From: Xanthomonas campestris pv. badrii
GTDB lineage: Bacteria > Pseudomonadota > Gammaproteobacteria > Xanthomonadales > Xanthomonadaceae
Length of the DNA stretch: 64,000 nt
Direction of reading: 5' to 3'
Assembly: GCF_012848175.1 (NCBI RefSeq)
Contig: NZ_CP051651.1
Location: 4,843,501 to 4,907,500 of the forward strand
Shown here: piece by piece, positions 60,142 through 64,000 of the stretch
Layout of the letters: every line of letters begins with the position of its first letter
Position numbering within the stretch: the first letter of the stretch is position 1
Made by a program: the position numbers and the translations under genes
The notes under the pieces: generated by a model
Databases searched by the model: none
What the model saw: only the letters and a program-made list of their open reading frames with translations
Told to the model about the DNA's origin: nothing

Positions 60142-61425
60142 ATGCCCATGGCGGACTCTTCCGCGAACATCGTGCACACCAGCGCCGGCATGCTCAGAAC
60201 CATCGACTCCGACCAACTTCGCCCCGGCATGTATGTCTACAAGCTGCTGGGCGCGTGGGTGCACCATCCGTTCTGGAAAACCTCGTTCCTGGTCGATTCG
60301 GACGACGTGGACAAGATCCACGGCAGCCGGATCGAGCAACTGGTGATCGACACCGCGCGTGGGCTGGATGTGGACGCGGGGACGCCGGAAACGGAAGCGG
60401 CCGATGCCACGCCACCGGAACCGGAGCCGGAGCCGCCGGAGCCGGCATCCAGCACGCGCGCGCTGCGCACCAGCAGCGTCACTGCGCAGGTCGGCATCGA
60501 GGCCGAAGTGGTGCGCGCGCGGCGCATTTTCGAAGATGGGCGCGACACCGTGGAGGAGATGTTTCGCGACGTGCGGCTCGGCCGTACCGTCGACACCGAG
60601 GCGGCCATGCCGCTGGTGGAAGCCATCAACGATTCGGTGCTGCGTCACCCGCAGGCGCTGATCAGCGTGGCGCGGCTCAAGACCGCCGACGACTACACCT
60701 ATCTGCACTCGATGGCCGTGGCCGGGCTGATGAGCGGGCTCGCCCGCCAGCTCGGCCTGCCCGATGCGCAGGTGGTGGAAGCGGCGATGGGTGGCCTGCT
60801 GCACGACATGGGCAAGGCGGTGACGCCGCTGGACATCCTCAACAAGCCGGGCCGGCTCACCAACGAAGAAATGGAGGTCATGCGCCAGCATCCGCTGGAT
60901 GGCCATCGCCTGCTGGTGGCCGGCGGCGTGCAGAACGCGGTGGTGCTGGAAATCGCCCTGCATCATCACGAAAAGATGGATGGCAGCGGTTATCCCAGCC
61001 GGCTGGTCGGCGAAGAGATCTCGCTGATGTCGCGGATGGGCGCGGTCTGCGATGTCTACGACGCCATCAGTTCCGACCGCCCCTATAAACGCGGCTGGGA
61101 TCCGGCCGAATCGCTCAAGCAGATGGCCTCGTGGAAAGGCCACTTCGACCCGGTGATCTTCCAGGCGTTCGTGCGCCGGCTGGGGATCTATCCGGTTGGT
61201 TCGCTGGTGCGGCTGGAATCGCAGAAGCTGGCCGTGGTGATCGAACAGACCCCGGACGCCCTGCTCAAACCGAAGGTGCGGGTGTTCTACTCGGCCAAGC
61301 TGCGCAGCCATGTGCTGTTGCAGGACATCGACCTGTCGCGTCCGGACTGCCAGGACCGGATCGAAAAGATGGAAACCCCGAGCGACTGGGGCTTTCGCGA
61401 TCTCGAGAAACTCTGGCTGCCCTGA
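60142..61425 (+). CDS. HD-GYP cyclic-di-GMP phosphodiesterase
   Basis: A 427-residue protein with an N-terminal DUF3391 domain (about residues 10-130, including QLRPGMYVYKLLGAWVHHPF), a Pro/Glu-rich linker, and a C-terminal HD-GYP domain. The HD motif is GLLHDMGKAVTP, followed by HHHEKMDGSGYPSRL containing HHE and GYP, so the metal and c-di-GMP sites are intact. There is no membrane segment or receiver domain. ATGs at 60142 and 60148 are both possible. Such proteins lower c-di-GMP and control motility, biofilm and virulence in Xanthomonas. Confidence 0.92.
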   Translation: MPMADSSANIVHTSAGMLRTIDSDQLRPGMYVYKLLGAWVHHPFWKTSFLVDSDDVDKIHGSRIEQLVIDTARGLDVDAGTPETEAADATPPEPEPEPPEPASSTRALRTSSVTAQVGIEAEVVRARRIFEDGRDTVEEMFRDVRLGRTVDTEAAMPLVEAINDSVLRHPQALISVARLKTADDYTYLHSMAVAGLMSGLARQLGLPDAQVVEAAMGGLLHDMGKAVTPLDILNKPGRLTNEEMEVMRQHPLDGHRLLVAGGVQNAVVLEIALHHHEKMDGSGYPSRLVGEEISLMSRMGAVCDVYDAISSDRPYKRGWDPAESLKQMASWKGHFDPVIFQAFVRRLGIYPVGSLVRLESQKLAVVIEQTPDALLKPKVRVFYSAKLRSHVLLQDIDLSRPDCQDRIEKMETPSDWGFRDLEKLWLP

Positions 61426-61650
61426 TCTGGCCGTGCCCCGCTGCGGGTGGTGCTGCATGCCCGTCCGGTGTGCGGCGCGTGCCCGCCTGCGCATCCTTGC
61501 CGATCGGCAGGCCACCGACGGCTGACCCCGGCCACGCCCCGCGCCCGATCGCACTGCACCGCCCGGCCCACCATGCAGCCTGCCGATCGCTGTCCCGGCC
61601 CATACCCGGCACCGTCTCGCCTAGCGGGCGCGACCATGCTGCACTGCAGC

Positions 61651-61678
61651 TTGGCAATGTAGTTATGTTCAATAACTA
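61651..61678 (+). promoter_or_regulatory. Promoter with TAGTTAT-N5-ATAACTA operator
   Basis: A perfect 7-bp inverted repeat (61660-61678) in a locally AT-rich spot. TTGGCA (61651) and TAACTA (61673) are placed as -35 and -10 with a 16-bp spacer, so the palindrome covers the promoter. It is 289 bp upstream of the MarR gene. MarR proteins often bind such sites. The rest of the 61426-61966 gap shows no gene. Confidence 0.5.
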
Positions 61679-61966
61679 TCCCGGAACGCAATCACTTGCC
61701 GACCGGAACCATGTCCACTTCGTGCCTGGATCACCGCCGTCCCTCGCATGCTGCAGCGCCGCTACGCCGCTGCCGGGCCTGCGCGTGGACGCGGGGGCTG
61801 GCGCAGCGTTGGCACGGCGCGCGACTCCGGCAGGCAACGGCGGCCTGCACGTCCACATCGGCGGGCCTGGCCGCGTCTACAATGCGGTGCACGCCGGGGA
61901 TCGGCGTTGCGGACCGGGTGCCCCGCGCGTGCCGGTCCGCCTGCTGCCTTTGTCGCGAGAACCGTC

Positions 61967-62443
61967 ATGCCCGCTACCGCCGCTGTTGCACCGTTGCCCG
62001 ATCCCGTCACCGAGGTGGACCAGGCGCGCCTGCTGCGGCTGCTGGGGTATCGCATCACCCGCACCGAGTTGTTGGTGCGGCGAATGTTCCAGGAGTGCGT
62101 GGCGGCCTTCGATCTGAAGCCGGTCGATTTCTCCTTGCTGATGCTGGTGGACGGCAACCCGGGAATCAATCAACGCCAGATCGGCGATGTGTTGCACGTA
62201 TCGCCGCCGAACCTGGCCATCGTGGTGGCACGGCTGGTCAAGCGCCGGCTGTTGCGGCAGGTGCGCGGGCAGCAGGACCGGCGCATGCAGCATCTGTCGC
62301 TGACGCCGGCCGGCATCACCCTGCTGACCGAAGCCGAAGCCGAGGTGCTGCGCATGGAGCGGCAGCTCAGCGCAGTGCTCGGCACCAGCGAGGCGCCGCT
62401 GCTGCGCGCGCTCGATCGTCTGGATCGGCTGGACACGCCGTAG
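61967..62443 (+). CDS. MarR-family regulator
   Basis: A 158-residue winged-helix protein. The DNA-binding part reads PGINQRQIGDVLHVSPPNLA, then IVVARLVKRRLLRQVRGQQD and RRMQHLSLTPAGITLL, the classical MarR arrangement with the wing DRR. The ATG at 61967 follows no strong ribosome site. It precedes an outer-membrane protein gene and a coniferyl-alcohol dehydrogenase gene, which it may control in response to a phenolic ligand. A strong palindrome lies in the leader. Confidence 0.87.
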   Translation: MPATAAVAPLPDPVTEVDQARLLRLLGYRITRTELLVRRMFQECVAAFDLKPVDFSLLMLVDGNPGINQRQIGDVLHVSPPNLAIVVARLVKRRLLRQVRGQQDRRMQHLSLTPAGITLLTEAEAEVLRMERQLSAVLGTSEAPLLRALDRLDRLDTP

Positions 62444-62579
62444 GCCGCGCCTGCCGGCCACGTAGCCGGCGGCCTTTGTCCACTTCTATTGCAACTGCAC
62501 GTGCTGTGCGTAGCGCGGGGATTGCCCCTGCCTGACACCTGCCCTGTGGCAGGCCCGCTGTTCCCTCCCAACGCTGGAG

Positions 62580-63602
62580 ATGTCCGCAGTGAGTCGATCC
62601 TTGGAGATGCGCTGGGCAGGTGGTGCAAGAGCGTCGTGGCAGGTCCGCGCAACGCTTGGGGCGGCGGCATTGCTTGCCACTGGTGCAGCGCTCGCACAGG
62701 GCGTGCCGCAGAGTGCGGCGCTCACCAACGGGCTCAATACCGGCGGGACAAGTTTTCTGGATGGTTTCACCCGCACCACGCCCGGCTGGGCCGTGGTGAC
62801 CTATCTGCGCCAGACCTCGCTGGATGCGATCAAGGACGCGCGTGGCAACGATGTCCCGGTGTTCGAGAACCCGCGGATCGATTCCACCCTGCTGCTGACC
62901 CAGGTCGCCTACGTCACGCCGTACACGCTGTTCGGTGGGGCACTGGGCATCAATACGCTGGTGCCGTTGATCAATCTGGACGCGTCCTTCGGGCGCAACA
63001 GCATCGTCACCCTGCGCGACAACGGCGCCGGCGTCGGCGACCTGACCTTCGGCCCGTACCTGCAGATGCTGCCGGTGATGCGCAATGGGCGGCCAGTGTT
63101 TTCGCAGCGTTTCGAGATCGATGCCGTGGCACCGGTCGGCAAGTTCGACCGCGACCGCGATCTCAACCAGGGCGCCGGCTACTGGTCGCTGGTGCCGAAC
63201 TACGCCTTCACCGTGCTGCCCACGCCCAAGTGGGAAATCAGCGCACGCCTCAACTACGTCTACAACTTCCGCAGCGAGCGCCGGCCGAATCTGCCCGACG
63301 GATTCGACTTCCGTAACGGGCAGGCCGGCGATGCGGGCTGGATCAACTTCGCCACTTCCTGGGAAGTGGCGCCGGATGTGCGGCTGGGCGTCAACGCCTA
63401 TTACCTCACCCAATTCCGCGACAACCGCACCAATGGCCAGCGCGTGCCCGACAGCCGGCAACGCATCTTCTACGCCGGTCCGGGCGGCGCGTGGCGGCTG
63501 GATGCCAGCAACATGCTGTTTGCCAATCTTTACCTGCCGGTAGAGGTCAGGAATGCGGCCTCCGGCAACAACGTCAACCTGCAGTACGTCCATGTGTTCT
63601 AG
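62580..63602 (+). CDS. SphA/MetA-like outer-membrane protein of aromatic catabolism
   Basis: A 340-residue protein with a long N-terminal signal region (hydrophobic TLGAAALLATGAALAQG, cleavage after about residue 40) and a predominantly beta-strand body, such as LLLTQVAYVTPYTLFGGALG and YAFTVLPTPKWEISARLNYV, ending NVNLQYVHVF with a C-terminal Phe. This matches the phenol-degradation MetA/SphA family of outer-membrane proteins thought to help uptake of hydrophobic aromatics. It is 33 bp upstream of the coniferyl-alcohol dehydrogenase gene, suggesting an operon. Confidence 0.82.
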   Translation: MSAVSRSLEMRWAGGARASWQVRATLGAAALLATGAALAQGVPQSAALTNGLNTGGTSFLDGFTRTTPGWAVVTYLRQTSLDAIKDARGNDVPVFENPRIDSTLLLTQVAYVTPYTLFGGALGINTLVPLINLDASFGRNSIVTLRDNGAGVGDLTFGPYLQMLPVMRNGRPVFSQRFEIDAVAPVGKFDRDRDLNQGAGYWSLVPNYAFTVLPTPKWEISARLNYVYNFRSERRPNLPDGFDFRNGQAGDAGWINFATSWEVAPDVRLGVNAYYLTQFRDNRTNGQRVPDSRQRIFYAGPGGAWRLDASNMLFANLYLPVEVRNAASGNNVNLQYVHVF

Positions 63603-63635
63603 CGCCGGTACATCCGGCTCCTTCGGAGGGTGGCA

Positions 63636-64000
63636 ATGAATTTGCAGAACAAGACGATCGTGGTGACCGGTGTGGCCTCGGGCATCGGCGCAGAGGTCGC
63701 ACGGCTGGCGCGGTTTCATGGCGCCACGGTGATCGGGGTGGATCGCACGCCGGTGCAGATGACGCTGCACGGCTTTCATCAGGCCGACCTGGGCGACCCG
63801 GCGTCGATCGATGCGCTGGTCAGCGCCTTGCCGGAACGTATCGATGCGCTGGCCAATGTGGCAGGTGTGCCCGGCACCGCGCCGCTGGATGCGGTGGCAC
63901 GCGTCAATTACCTGGGCTTGCGTCATCTCAGCCACGCGTTGCTGCCGCGCATCGTCCCGGGCGGTGCCATCATCAACGTCGCCTCGATCCTTGGCGCGGA
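63636..64000 (+). CDS. calA: Coniferyl-alcohol dehydrogenase-like SDR (5' part)
   Basis: The first 121 codons of a short-chain dehydrogenase: MNLQNKTIVVTGVASGIGAE with the TG-x3-GIG cofactor motif, GATVIGVDRT, ALANVAGVPGTAPLDAVARV and NYLGLRHLSHALLPRIVPGG. The VAGVPGTA and VNYLGLRHL wording is characteristic of coniferyl-alcohol dehydrogenase and 3-alpha-HSD types. The catalytic Tyr-x3-Lys lies outside the window. GGAGGG precedes the ATG. Coniferyl alcohol is a monolignol, so this probably opens a lignin-monomer catabolic operon continuing to the right. Confidence 0.82.
   Translation, partial: MNLQNKTIVVTGVASGIGAEVARLARFHGATVIGVDRTPVQMTLHGFHQADLGDPASIDALVSALPERIDALANVAGVPGTAPLDAVARVNYLGLRHLSHALLPRIVPGGAIINVASILGA

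Overview
The window is GC-rich chromosomal DNA from a Xanthomonas, a plant-associated gammaproteobacterium. The main evidence is a chromosomal integron beside ilvD with its integrase transcribed toward the 3' end of ilvD, a stand-alone XVIPCD (type IV secretion effector tag), an HpyO-type urate hydroxylase, a candidate acylated type III effector, and many Xanthomonas-style REP hairpins. All calls come from reading the sequence; no database search was run.

1-2308: the N-terminal part of the helicase HrpB (running off the left edge) and a YehS-like DUF1456 protein. 2418-20622: a very large purine-catabolic region, almost all on the minus strand. Read in its direction of transcription it encodes a Rieske oxygenase and reductase (HpxD/HpxE-like, hypoxanthine to xanthine), an NCS2 purine permease, an exported adenosine deaminase-like protein, a nucleoside hydrolase, an amidase (HpxY/AtzE-like), an oxamate amidohydrolase-like Ntn hydrolase (HpxW-like), a GvpU-like small protein, allantoate amidohydrolase, ureidoglycine-glyoxylate aminotransferase, PuuE-type allantoinase, a DUF3225 protein (HpxZ/AtzH), OHCU decarboxylase, the FAD urate hydroxylase HpyO and HIU hydrolase. 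A divergent LysR gene sits at the right end. The same TTGCA-N5-TGCAA palindrome, with conserved flanks, lies in front of both the hpxDE and the allC operons, so one regulator probably controls both. Xanthine dehydrogenase is not in the window.

20505-21211: a 195-bp triplication of the lysR 3' end plus its REP hairpin, and other short repeats. 21248-31289: tatD, a candidate N-acylated type III effector (22510-23412), a divergent LysR/MFS pair (ynfL/ynfM-like), a sirtuin, an old yellow enzyme, a beta-hydroxyacid dehydrogenase-family protein, an XVIPCD protein and purU. 31942-36163: a secreted GH3 enzyme convergent with a secreted lipase-like protein. 36479-41419: a methionine-synthesis locus with an MTHFR-like protein, a MetR-like regulator, an FMN reductase, MesX (DUF1852) and MesD. 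41488-46652: a phosphate-porin-like protein with a possible Pho box, a QorB/HxlR divergent pair, a small membrane protein, a frameshifted DUF5655 remnant and a VOC protein.

46913-53792: the integron. Cassettes point left, away from attI near 52640, and are separated by recognisable 59-60 bp attC sites. There are nine protein-coding cassettes and three mutually homologous cassettes without a convincing gene, which may encode small RNAs. The integrase is a pseudogene: a compensated frameshift scrambles its catalytic box II, and a TAG codon precedes the active-site tyrosine. 53908-55746 is ilvD.

56011-64000: a YkgJ-like metal-binding protein, a DUF2167 membrane protein, a gamma carbonic anhydrase, an aromatic-acid MFS transporter, an HD-GYP c-di-GMP phosphodiesterase, a MarR regulator, an SphA/MetA-like outer-membrane protein and the start of a coniferyl-alcohol dehydrogenase, suggesting a monolignol or aromatic uptake and catabolism locus continuing to the right.
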